Source: Lottia gigantea
Lineage: Eukaryota > Mollusca > Gastropoda > Lottiidae
NCBI RefSeq assembly: GCF_000327385.1
Contig: NW_008709027.1
Coordinates: 2,095,952-2,159,951, forward strand
Direction: 5' to 3'
Length of the DNA: 64,000 nucleotides
Positions within the stretch are counted from its first letter, which is position 1, and every line of letters begins with the position of its first letter. Under the pieces are notes generated by a model, which was not told where the DNA came from, did not search any database, and saw only the letters and a program-made list of their open reading frames with translations. Of the stretch, positions 14,301 to 25,139 are shown piece after piece. Made by a program: the position numbers and the translations under genes.

Positions 14301-17300
14301 TGTTTACTTACATGACATTGTCTAAAGTAAATTTGGTAACATTAAAAGCTTTTTCTAATGGATCATTATCACAATAAACTATTCTAGGATCTGTGGGATC
14401 ATATAACTTTCTACCACCAATATAATCTTTTAAATATTGACCAATCTAAAAATATTAATACAAAAAAACATATATCCTGTGTTCTTAATACAAAAAATAT
14501 ATCATTATTTTTATACACCCATGTATCATTGACACCCATTTCTACCTGTCCATATTTCCTTCTTTTCTCAAGAATCTAAAGTTTTGTTTACCAGTATCTA
14601 TAAAGCTTAAAACAAAAACAAATTAGATTTTCATTGCTTCTAAGAATCACCAGGCAATATCAAATTAAGATCTTTCTTATTTAAAATGCCCTAGGTCATT
14701 CAGTTGTCAACTTTCTCTTTCTCAAGACTTGGTATGTTGATAATAAAAGAAAACATTAAAACAATTTGCAAAAATGTGGAATTTAACTCAATTAAGAATA
14801 ACACCTTAACCACAATCTCACAATTTAATTATATTACTATCTGTCAGTGACAATTATCTTTTGCATTGCATATCAACATATAAAGGAAGCCATCACTAGA
14901 AATTTGTACATTTCAAGTGCCTTGTACATAGTTTCTAATTGCACCATTCCTATTTTCTGTTGGTCTGATTCCAAATAGCCATTTTCACTCAAACGTCATT
15001 TAATGTTTTTCTTTCGAAGAATTACAGGAAGTTTAGATTCTTTAAGTGATTAAGAGATCGTTTAAGTGTCCTCTTTACTATTAAGAGATTTAGGCCTACT
15101 GGCAATCCATTATGAAATTCATCCTCTGTGTTGATTTCTGCTTTTATAAGATTTAAAAACCTACTTCTTGCCTGGTGAATACTTCAACTTTAGCCCCTGC
15201 CAATCTAAGAACATTTAAAAAGGCCTCTTTTGGTCTAACCTATAACATAAAAGTTAATATCTTAAACACATAAAAACTTCTGAAATTATACATCAAAGTT
15301 TGGTTCAAAGTTAAAATTCAGAGTCTTGTCGAGACATGCTCAATAATTACTGAAATAAACCTTAATATTTATGTATTTCTTGTCATTTCAGAGAAATTAA
15401 GCATTACATGGATCAGTTTCTCACTGGTCTGGAAACTAGTTGGCGATTAGTTGGTGACTTGAGTCTCTGCAGATGTCTCCATGACGTCTCCTGAAGACTA
15501 ACCAGGTGTCTAGTTAGTCGCGAGGTTTTCGAATATGTTTGAATATGTCTGTACAAAAAGATTTCTCTGAGACCTGTTAGAGACCATGGAGTCATTGCAG
15601 CTACGTTGCAGCAGGGTCTCTGTTATGCGTCCATGACGTTACTTGGCCTGCGTTAGTGGGCACTGATAATGACGTCGTTGACTTTCAGGTGAATTGGTTG
15701 TCATCCTGTATAGCGACCAGTGAAGTCTCATCGCCTTGGTGAGACAGCAGTCTCACCATTTGATGGTCACTTGAGTCACCTGAGTAACCAGTGAGATAAG
15801 CCCTTAAAAGATTGATTATATCAACAGAGTTACTGCATGTTTAAGTTCAAACAGCAAATATATTCTCAAAACGATCTTGAGCTAGGATGTCCTAGGGTCT
15901 TAAATTTTAACACTGTTTTTAGGACAGCTTTTTTCTAGAGCTAAGATCATTTTGAGATGTGTAGAATGACATATAACAATTAATTAAATCACAATTCCAT
16001 TTACACGGTATCACGCAATTTGATTGGATAACAGCGGTCACGTGAAATCGATTTATATCGGAATGTAAATATAAGCTCCACCCCTTAATGGACTACTTTT
16101 ATCACTGAGTTTGATTGACGTGGCCACTACACAGCATCAATGTCTTTCCTTCGAACGTCACCAGAGCCGAAATCTACACTTCACTGAATGATTACGGTAT
16201 TTTCCTAATTCCCTCAAATGTGCACTCCAAATATCAACAAAATCATGATTTTTGGACTTATTTCCAACTCGTCTTTCAATAATTGAACTTTAAATGTGCC
16301 CGCTCCATCAACTTTCAAGCAGTAGACAATAGACTATAAATAGGTGACCTACTTATTGCTGATTGGCTGTTCTGTAGGACATCTCTATTGTTAGTATCAG
16401 TTCATTAACATTATGTTGAAATGTTATGTATTCATGCGCCAATTTTGTGCCTTAGTTTGATACTATTGTAGATAAATATTTAAACATGTATTCGAGTTGA
16501 TTTAATTATAAGGAATGACCTGAACATTTTTTCAGTTTATCGATGTATAAACAGAAAAAAAACGTGTACACTTATGTATAAACCGATACACGGATTTAAA
16601 CAGTATACACAGGTTTTTTCTGTTTATACATCAATAAACTGAAAAAATGTTAAAAAAGGTAATTCCTTAATTAATAACTAATAAATAACTCACCAAAGGT
16701 ATACCAACTGTGATCTCCTCTTCTACAATATATTTCTCTACACGCGGTGGTGGTGGATTAATATTGGACATGATGGGATTAGTTGATGGCATTAAAATGT
16801 GCATATCCTATAAATAACAAAATGTATTTAACACTAACAACATTCCCTTCCAATGTTCACTGAGTCTGAGAATTGTCATATGTTATTCAGGTATATCAAG
16901 AGATAATTTTGAAGGGTTAGACTACAAGATTTGACAAGTTGTCAGCAGGTCAATAAAATTGATTTGAACCTGTGCCAGTGTGATCAATTAGTAGGCATGT
17001 TATAACATGGATAGACAAGTTATCATGTATATAGCTACAGTTAGATAGCTCTTATTAACAACTATATTGATAGCTATTATTACAATACAGCTTGTTTCTT
17101 ATCTGTCATTTATGAAAATATCATACTTATATTGTCAAAGCAATATTTTTTGAGAATAAAATAAAAATAGATTTGTACTTTTTCTCATATACAGAGCAGA
17201 GCCATATAGAATTAAAGAATATCATCACCTCTTCAACTTGAATCACAATCATTATTTTTTCTATAAATTAGTTTTACTTTCTTTGTTTTTAATATATTTT

Positions 17301-17627
17301 TCTACTTTATCAAATTCTTACATGCATAGAACGAATGGGGCTTGAACTGAACAATGAAGTTTTATAGCTTCACAATAAAAACTATATTGTAAACCCCCAT
17401 TGGTCTTCATACATATTTCACAAAGTCTAAAAATAGAATTTAAATAGAAGACAAGTATGTCTACTATCCTGGGGTAAATTAGTTTAAGATAAAATAAAGG
17501 AGTGGACCAATTGGAAAACTACTATTATGGTTGATTGATCACTTTCATGTCAAATAAACCGATGCAAGAACTAGGAAAAAATTACCTTTCGTATTTCTTT
17601 TCCATTTTTTTCATTCTCGTCTGACAT
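8379..17627 (-). CDS. MDM2: Mdm2-type E3 ubiquitin ligase, p53 regulator
   Basis: It ubiquitinates and masks p53. Ten coding exons (minus): 17586-17627, 16694-16807, 15165-15239, 14312-14445, 13773-13905, 10942-11173, 10586-10725, 9839-10003, 9284-9376, 8379-9137; together 1887 bp, an unbroken frame of 628 residues, start MSDENEKNGKEIRK. Parts in order: p53-binding SWIB fold about residues 50-150 (VRPKEAFLNVLRLAGAKVEV ... IGQYLKDYIGGRKLYDP, IVYCDNDP); a Ser/Thr/Asn-rich linker with basic KRKS and RKRR; an acidic region about 290-376 (DSDVEFWADSSGSDDDSDPE); a RanBP2-type zinc finger about 377-405 (WSCEEC...YCDKCW); and a C-terminal RING with all eight ligands (CVVC, two His in HGSSGH, CFKC, CPVC) ending VIRNYLL. 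Between TRQE and IGQY, vertebrate Mdm2 has four more residues (VLFY); they are absent here unless a 12-bp microexon was missed. Mdm4 is the close relative; invertebrates usually have a single Mdm. Confidence 0.93.
11413..12133 (+). repeat. Rpt-A copy, diverged, in Mdm2 intron
   Basis: Opens AGATAGCTTGCCAGGCAAGG and holds diverged units of about 150 bp with AAGTCAAGGGCAATAACTC and CCAAGTTTCATCAAGATC. It runs directly into the next copy at 12134. Confidence 0.7.
12134..13241 (+). repeat. Rpt-A copy with a 171-bp tandem array
   Basis: Opens AAAGATAGCTTGCGTTGCAA. From about 12330 to 13150 there are at least four tandem units; the word GCGTTTTAACAAAGTCAAGG recurs at 12501, 12672, 12843 and 13014, exactly 171 bp apart each time. 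It ends GGACGGACCGACGGACAGG then ATTCATGTGGGCGTATAAA. Because 171 is a multiple of three, a long frame stays open across units, but nothing indicates coding. Confidence 0.85.
13242..13437 (+). repeat. Partial duplicate of Rpt-A end
   Basis: Repeats the last ~190 bp of the preceding copy, from the half-unit AACCGTTTAATCGAAAATAT to ACCACATATTCATGTG, with an expanded GACGGACGGACC run. Likely unequal exchange or slippage within the array. Confidence 0.7.
13449..13655. mobile_element. Foldback MITE with ~80-bp inverted repeats and TA flanks
   Basis: The left arm GCTACTTCAATGAAAGTCTA... and the inverse of the right arm GCCACTTCAGTTAGGGTCTA... match at most positions for about 80 bp, sharing GGCCTCTT and GATGACC. 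Both ends are flanked by TA, the target of Tc1/mariner-type elements. A related half lies at 19168-19230 (ATTCGTCACAATAACCTTTT). Confidence 0.8.
15415..15800. mobile_element. Possible small DNA element in Mdm2 intron
   Basis: TCTCACTGGT at 15419-15428 is matched in inverse by ACCAGTGAGA at 15787-15796. The ~380-bp interior is GC-richer than the intron around it and full of GAGTC/GTCTC words. There is no coding frame. A non-autonomous transposon is inferred. Confidence 0.4.
16509..16672. mobile_element. Hairpin-forming foldback element
   Basis: AACATTTTTTCAGTTTATCG (from 16523) is repeated in inverse ending at 16651, giving arms of about 48 bp around a short loop. Outer bases AAGGAATGACC and GGTAATTCCTT extend the pairing, inside TTAATT-like flanks. 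This is typical of a hairpin MITE. It lies about 15 bp from the donor of Mdm2 coding exon 2 (minus strand, exon ends at 16694). Confidence 0.75.
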
Positions 17628-17637
17628 TGAAAAAAAA

Positions 17638-18800
17638 TCTGTAAAAAAAAAAAAAAATGAAAAATTAACTTTACTAGGTCTGAAAAATATTAAAAGTTAA
17701 AATATTGTGAAAACATTAAAATGCTCTAGTCTATACTATATGTATAATTCCTAACACTGACTAGTAGGGCCTTTGCCTTAGTGAAAATGTCATTATATTA
17801 TGCAGGTAAAGTTATTCAATGTCACACACTGTTTTTTACAAATTCACCTAACTATCAGGCTTACAGTTGAATTGTGATGTTAAAATAAGAAATACCAGTA
17901 CCAGATATAATAGCCTACTTGGTTAGCTTTACATCAGCTGGTTCAAATTAAATTCAATGTTACCTTTTCCTATGAGCATCTTGCCAGCTTAACCTTGTGT
18001 GTGAAAACTATTGATATTTGACAAGTGGACTTGAATTCACAAGATGAATTATTTTTGGAAACTCTCCAATAGTCTGATGTTATAGTTTAAAATAACTATC
18101 AAGTTTGTACCTGTTTTAAATCACAAGTTATCCTTTTTATATAGACAAATTATGCAAACCTTAGACTAAGTACATCCTGTCATACACTTTACTTTATTTT
18201 ATCTTCAATCCCTTCAAGAGAAATGCTTAATTCATATCCACATCATGAAGAGGGTATCCTTTCATAAACAGATCTTTAAATTGTGGCAAGTCTGGACATG
18301 CTGGTCAGCGGATGTTATTAATCTGTCAGGTCAACATCATCAACCGACCACGCCCATATTCTAAAAATAGAATGGGGTATCCCTTTCTTTTAAATCGACT
18401 GCGAGCCAAGCTAATCCATTTTCATTTATAATTTATCGACTTTGATGACCCAGGTTCCCAAAACATTCAAATTAGAATAATGAATTAAATTAAATTTACT
18501 CATCGGCAATGATACAAAAGATAATACTGACCATAGATTGTGTTCTTTGTAAAGGTGAAAACGTGGTGATAGTGACCTCCGTGGCGGGAAATTACGTCAC
18601 AGGCATTACTTCGCGGAAAAATTACTTCGCGGAAATGTTTACTTCGCAGATCGAAGTTCAATTATACTTGCCCATCTCTGTAAAACAGAACTTTTGTTCG
18701 CCAATCGCTAAAGGGATTAAAGCTGGGTCACAAGCAATTTGGTCACATTAAAGGCCTGAACAAACAGAGTAGGCTACGGTTTGCGGTATATCCATTCATA
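17638..18800. promoter_or_regulatory. Upstream region of Mdm2
   Basis: The Mdm2 coding start (17627) is preceded by an acceptor-like T-rich stretch and AG near 17638, so an upstream non-coding exon is likely somewhere here. At 18580-18655 there are GTGGCGGGAAATT (E2F-like), TTACGTCAC (CRE-like) and a tandem pair of ATTACTTCGCGGAAA. These are sequence resemblances only. I see no coding frame. Confidence 0.3.
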
Positions 18801-18811
18801 CATAGCCCGGT

Positions 18812-19175
18812 CACCGCAGCGGCGACCATGCAGACGCCGCGCCTCAGTGAATTACTTCAGGGTTCAATCTCGGCATAGGTCGAGATAATAGGCCTACCTT
18901 CGGATTTTTCAACCTGGTTCCCCCTGTCAGTGATTCAGGTGAGAGGTGCTGACATGGAAAAAGCGTCTGTCGTCAGACAGTTCTATCGACGGGACAATAA
19001 ACCGAGGCCCCACACGCGTGTGCAACAGGCTGTGCTGAGCAGGCTACTATATTGCCGCTGTCCTGGCAAAATTTCCCTCATTGTACCCTGCATGACGTCT
19101 TCATTAGCCCATACATGGTGCAGAAAAGTACGACGTAAAACTCCATTCATTTCACTTCATTTCATTCAGACATTC
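18812..19175 (+). mobile_element. SINE copy, plus strand
   Basis: Same family as 7248-7619: CGCGCCTCAGTGAATTACTT head, then GGGTTCAATCTCGGCATAGG (B-box region), GGACAATAAACCGAGGCCCC, TGGCAAAATTTCCCTCATTG, and the tail GTAAAACTCCATTCATTTCA. The head carries small losses. Confidence 0.8.
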
Positions 19176-19179
19176 GTCA

Positions 19180-20224
19180 CAATAACCTTTTGACCTAATC
19201 TGATTATGACATCTGCTTTAACCAGTCAAATCTACAACTAAATGCCAGCGCAGGAGAAGAACGGAATTTGAAAAGTTTTTACGAATATCCAAGAGATAAA
19301 AGCTAATAAAAAAACGAAATTTGATCGAATTTTAATTAGACAGAACCCAATCGAGAAAAACTTTATCTGTTTCATCGGAACGACAAAATTAAGCAGAGTT
19401 TTGGAGGATTCGAAAGGGTTAGCACAGTCCAGTACTCGATTTCTAATCTACAGAGAAAGAACCTTATGATTATCAGCTACCGAATATACAAACTGGTTTG
19501 GGTGTCAAAGACTGTCACATTATTGTTTTGAAGCTAATTTTATCATTTAAATAATCGGTAAAATTTTGTTCAACATCTACAGTAAGAACATAGTGGGTGC
19601 TGCAAACAGTTCATGAACCAGTTAGGCCTTTCAAGAAATCCACGGAACCATGTATGATGTTGTACGGACATAATATTTCAACGAAGCCTTCTAATCACAT
19701 TTTAGTCCAGAAATGGATTTAAATGTGTTTTAGAGGCTATGTTGCAGTATTATAGCCTTTTCAAAAATATTTTGACTCTATAAAAAAACGGAATGTCCCT
19801 TTCAGGACAAGGGGTTGTTTTCTATCATATCGTTCACATTATAGTGGGGTGTACATTTAGATTGGCAAATCTTTTCCATCGTCCATCTGCATTTTTGTCC
19901 TTTAAAGGTATATATTCGTCAAAGACAGTTCTTGTATGTAAACATATACTACAAAGTAGACCTAATTTAGAACAAATTATAGAAGGTATCCATGCTATCA
20001 GGTGCTTCAGTCAGACACCCGTTGCGCATATAATGAGAAAAGTGTTGCCTTTAAGTAACATTTAGCTTAATTAAAGGTATGTAAATCTCATATCAAATAA
20101 TTACCATGGGTGGAGGTATAACGTTGCCAAAATTATTCAGTGTCTCGAAGCTTTAAAATACCAATTTCGTCATTACCAAATGCATTATGCCAACGCTGCA
20201 AAGTATCAACGTCGATGTGTAAAA
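19180..20224. other. Non-coding stretch
   Basis: It begins with a half MITE related to 13449-13655 (to about 19230). Near 19785-19800 lies AACGGAATGTCCCTTT, matching the end motif of the 5449-7101 element, with no partner found. A 90-codon frame at 19793-20065 has no recognisable family and I do not call it. Confidence 0.4.
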
Positions 20225-20598
20225 GTAACAATCACCAGTGGCTATGAAATATTTAACCTTTAGTCAAACACTTCTTTCAAACTTTTTAGGGCGATATTGA
20301 ATAATATTACCAAACTTTCAAAATCTGTCAAGAATTGGACATTCTAGAGTGTTTACTGCCTAAAACTTGAACACGTTTTCAAGAATAGGGGCAATCCCAC
20401 TGACTACGAATTTTTCGATTTTAGGGTTTATCCTTGAGTGATAACAAGCACTCACACCAAGTTTCGTCAAAATCCATCGAGAATTGTCTTGTCCGAGGCG
20501 TTTACGAGCTAATAATTGCACTGTTTTCAAGAACAGGAGCAATAACTCCTGCTATAAATATTTTTCGATTCTTCTGATTTTCACTAGGGTTAATCCTA
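20225..20598 (+). repeat. Rpt-A left part, interrupted
   Basis: Units with CCAAGTTTCGTCAAAATCCA and GTTTTCAAGAACAGGAGCAA, breaking off inside the phrase TAGGGTTAATCCTATG. The family phrase resumes at about 22232, so a 1.6-kb insertion separates the two halves. Confidence 0.7.
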
Positions 20599-22231
20599 TG
20601 TTACGAGTATGTATACCAATATTGATAATAAAACCGGTTTAGGCGCTGTCCGAAAGGCCTTTCTTCGAAATCCCTGCGTAGATAGACCCGACAAAGAAAT
20701 ATTAGAACTTTTGGAATTATGTCTAACGCGAAATGACGTTGTCTTTAATGAAAAAATTTATCTCCAGACTTCAGGAACCGCGATGGGCAAAAGATTTGCG
20801 CCGAGTTATGCAAATATCTTTATGGCTGAGTGGGAACTGGAAATTTCTTCCATTTCCCCTTTTGAACCTTTCTTCTATGGAAGGTTTCTTGACGATGTTT
20901 TTATTATTTGGACCGAGTCTTTAAAAAAATTTTGGCAATATTTTGAAATTTTAAATAATCACCACCCTTCTGTAAAACTAACTGCGAATATTTCTGAACA
21001 AAGTATGGATTTTTTGGATACTACGGTATTCAAAGGACCAAGTTTCTCTCAAACAAACAAATTAGACATCAAAGTACTTTTTAAACCAACAGATACTCAC
21101 CAACTTTTATATAAAAACTCTTTTCACCCAAAACATACTTTTACGGGAATAATCAAATCACAAATTTTGCGTTTTTTTAGAATTTTCACTCAAAAAGTAG
21201 ATTTTGATGCAGCTTGTAGACTAGTTTCAGTAAATTAAGAGAGAGGGGCTACTCCAAACGATTCTTGCGCAAAATTAAAAATGTTTTGGACCTTTTGAAA
21301 ATTAATGAACCCCCTCCTCCAATAAATAACTTTGGCGCAATACCATGTAGAGGTTCTCGGTGTCGCACCTGTGAACATATCCCTATGTCTCATTATTTTC
21401 AAAATAAAAAAAACGGAAAAAAATTTGAAATTAAAGAACGTCTCACGTGTACGGATAAAAATATCATTTACCTAATTTCATGTAAAAAATGTGACAAACA
21501 ATACGTCAGCGAAACCCAGAACGCATTGCGAACTCGATTTAGCGGCCATCGCTTTGATATAATTCATAGCAAAAATAGACAAATTTCTCATCATTTTAAT
21601 TTACCTGACCATTCCATTGAAGACCTTCTTATCATGCCTATTGAATCAATTCCTGACTCTGATCTGACCAAAAACCAAACGATTACTGAGAGAAAGCTAC
21701 TGGATGGACCAACTCCAAACAGTGGCTCCAACTGGACTTAACATCCAGCATGATAATCAAATGATTCCATTTGTTGCCACCTTTAATCATACAGCTGCCA
21801 AAACCTCATCCATCGTCAAACAGTATTACAGTGAATTACAGAACAGATTTCCGAATGTATATACCAAACGACTTGTAATTGCCTATAAGCGCAATAAAAA
21901 CCTTAGTAATTTTCTGGTCCGTGGTAGACTCGATCCCATTGAATCCAATAATACTTGACCCCCCTCTCTATTTTCTTGCTCATTAAGTATAATATATTCT
22001 AATCCTTATATATAGATATATATCTTTTCAGAACCTATTCATACTCTTTTCTTTTAGAACTGGTAACAAGAAAACTTTCATATTATAGACTTTTGTTTAT
22101 TGTAGATTACTCGTGGTTGTTTTTTTAACTTAATACTAACTATGCTAACTTCACCTTATCTTGTATTGAACATTTATCTCTTTATTTGTGACCTTGGCCA
22201 GTGCTTTACATAGACGTTTTTAGGAACTTCT
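20599..22231 (+). mobile_element. Penelope-like retroelement fragment (RT and GIY-YIG)
   Basis: Reverse transcriptase motifs are read at 20609-21238: YTNI, GTAMGKRFAPSYANIFMA, RFLDDVFIIW, SMDFLDTT. A following open stretch (21265-21741) has the GIY-YIG-type endonuclease signature IIYLISCKKCDKQYVSE...LRTRFSGH, and a short tail frame ends at 21958. The order RT then GIY-YIG is that of Penelope-like elements. The 5' part of the element is missing and the copy is broken, so it is inactive. It sits inside a Rpt-A copy and so is younger than that copy. Confidence 0.85.
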
Positions 22232-22473
22232 TCACTCTTAACACCAAGTTTCGTCAAAATCTGGAAATTGAAAGCGTTTTCAAGTACAAGGGTAATAACT
22301 CATATTAAATATTTTTCGATTCTGCAGATTTTTAATAGGGTTTATCCTTTGGTAACAACAAACACCCAAATCCGTTTAGAATTGTGCCTTCTAGAGTGTT
22401 TACGAGAAATGGTGGACAGAGCGACGGACATGAATGACGACAATAAACGAGTATTTCACGAGGTCGTATAAAA
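22232..22473 (+). repeat. Rpt-A right part
   Basis: Resumes with ACACCAAGTTTCGTCAAAAT and ends GTGGACAGAGCGACGGACATG...TCGTATAAAA, the usual right end of the family. Confidence 0.7.
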
Positions 22474-22919
22474 AGCAAAATGTATATAATATGTAAACTA
22501 TATTAAATCTAATGAAATGCAACACGAATGAAGCTAGCATTTACACTTTGAATAGGACACTCAACAACCGGACCATTTTATTTTCAATATGGCTATCTCC
22601 CGTTCAATACACGAGGATAACTATAGTAGCATTCTACTGCCGAGGTGACAGTATGACGTCAGTAATATATTTTCAAATTGAAAAATCTCGGAAAAGCGAC
22701 TCGTCTTTTTAACTTTCGAACACGGATGTACATGGCCAAGAAAGCTCCAATTTCGGCGGTAAGCTGTGAATACTAATAACCGATTCCTAAACAATTCCCG
22801 TATTTTAGACCAAGGTAGGGCCTACGATTAACCCCGAAAATGCCGAATCCGACCCTTTAAGAGATAGTAATTATGTATTGGAGAATTGATTGTGAGTTGA
22901 TTAGTTAAAGGGATTATCT

Positions 22920-23537
<618 letters not shown>

Positions 23538-23683
23538 ATTTCCGTTTCAATAGACATAAACAGTACCTTCGTAAATTCTGTGAAACCAGAATTTGGATAA
23601 TCGTACTTCATTATATCAATATTTTAAAGTCTATATTTGTAAACACGTATACATGTATATAATAAGATATTTGTAAATATAAT

Positions 23684-23745
23684 TGTAAATATGTAACTGT
23701 TAACGTAAATAATATTTTTTTAAATACGTTACTATTAACATATTA
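23684..23745 (+). repeat. GTTAAC repeats in copy 1 3' UTR
   Basis: Two degenerate units of the repeat seen in copies 2 and 3 (AACTGTTAACGT and TTACTATTAACAT). Homology with the other 3' flanks then stops near 23755. Confidence 0.6.
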
Positions 23746-23759
23746 TTATATAATAATAT

Positions 23760-25100
23760 ACTGAACAGATATAAAAAAAAAGGTCGCAAAGCACAGAAAA
23801 TAGTGACTTGTTTATTTAAATTTTAATAGAACAATAGATAATTGTTAGAAAACAACCACATTTGGCACAAATGACTGTTTGAGTGTCTTTCAAGTTATTG
23901 CTATGACATATCATTATCAAGGTTCTGATCACGTGATCTTTACAGATGGAGGCTGAAAGTCAGCCTCTGGTGTGTCCATCTCGTGCGTTGATAACGGCCC
24001 GGCCCTGGCACAAACGATTTATAGACGTCATTGGAATTTGCGCCCAGACTCTTAGTCAAACTGCACTGAGTTCTGCTGCATTTCTTGGAAGAAGTTCGAT
24101 CTGGTTTAGTCGTATTTGGATGTCATCCCACAAGTGTTCTATTGGGTTAAAGTCCGGGCTGAGTGAGGGCTATGGCATTACTCTGATGTTATGCTGTTGG
24201 AGGAAGGTTCTGGCGGCTATGGCAGTATGTGGACGGGCGTTGTCATGCTGGAATTGGTGGTTTCGGCGTCTTGCAAAATGCAGTACAACGTGGGGTCGGA
24301 GAACCTGGTCGATGTGACTCCTTGGCCTCTGCCAGGGCCGATATTCTGGAAGACAACAGGTCCAAGTTCCTGATTGATGCCGATTGCACCCCATACCATA
24401 ATCCTCGGTCCTCCCCATGGGTCTCTTTCAACCACACACTGTTCTGTAAAACGTTCATCTCTTCTTCCACTCTCGTACTCTGCCATTTGCATCTGGAAAT
24501 ACGGTACCGGCTCTCATCTGAGATCCTCCATTGTTGATGCCGCCAATGTTGTCGTTGAGTGGCCCACGCAAGACGTTGCTGACGATGATGGGGAAGTGGG
24601 GACCGGACCCTGTATAGACGGCGACAAGACGGGTTCTGGGAGGAGAGTGACTTCGAACGGTATCAGCACTGATAGGTTTCTGATGGTGGCCAATGGTCTG
24701 ACGAGCTGTCTGTGCCGCTGTGGTGAGTCTGTCATGCAGATGCAGGAAGCAATCTTGTCTTGGTGTTGTGACTCGGAGACAACCACTACGTGGTAGGTGT
24801 CAGTTTGTTTTTTATACAGAACTCTGGTACGTGTTGCACCGCAAATCGATTTCCCACCACATCACTTAAACTGGCTCCCACGGAAATCTGACAGTTTCCA
24901 AATTTCACAACTCTTAAATCGAACGCAACCGATATTATCAGTTAAATGTCATAAACTGGCCTTCGTAAAGCAAAAAATTAAAAGAAAAATAACAATTTTG
25001 ATCGTGCCCGACTTTGTCCAAATAATCGAAAAATGCTACGTTTCTTTATCTGTTCAGTATATATTATATTTTGTAGATGAAAATAATTAAAATATTTAAA
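23760..25100 (-). mobile_element. Tc1-like transposon, decayed transposase
   Basis: Minus-strand pieces at about 23960-24797 in several frames: VWRRR-like SGRRDERFTEQCVVERDPWG, IMVWGAIG, LRPHVV, QHDNARPHTA (second Asp), LQQHNIRVMP, and PDFNPIEHLWDD (the Glu). This is the DDE core order of Tc1 transposases. Several frame changes divide it, so it is dead. The outer limits are set by where the calmodulin 3' flank homology stops and resumes, giving about 1.3 kb, a normal Tc1 size. I did not find clear terminal repeats. Confidence 0.85.
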
Positions 25101-25118
25101 TCGTGAAATTGTAATGAA

Positions 25119-25124
25119 ATAAAA
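25119..25124 (+). terminator. Displaced poly(A) signal of calmodulin copy 1
   Basis: AATAAA in ATGAAATAAAACTATTTCAA, the same context as the copy 2 signal at 27578, here pushed 1.3 kb away by the Tc1 insertion. Confidence 0.6.
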
Positions 25125-25139
25125 CTATTTCAATTATAA

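Noticed and set aside
18025-18060. Possible p53 response element upstream of Mdm2 (GACAAGTGGACTTGAATTC)
   Set aside because: Half-sites fit the RRRCWWGYYY pattern poorly and spacing is not convincing.
19793-20065. 90-codon frame on the plus strand
   Set aside because: No family, no splice or promoter evidence, and its start overlaps a transposon end motif.
24170-24796. Plus-strand frames of 60-140 codons
   Set aside because: They are the opposite strand of the decayed Tc1 transposase.
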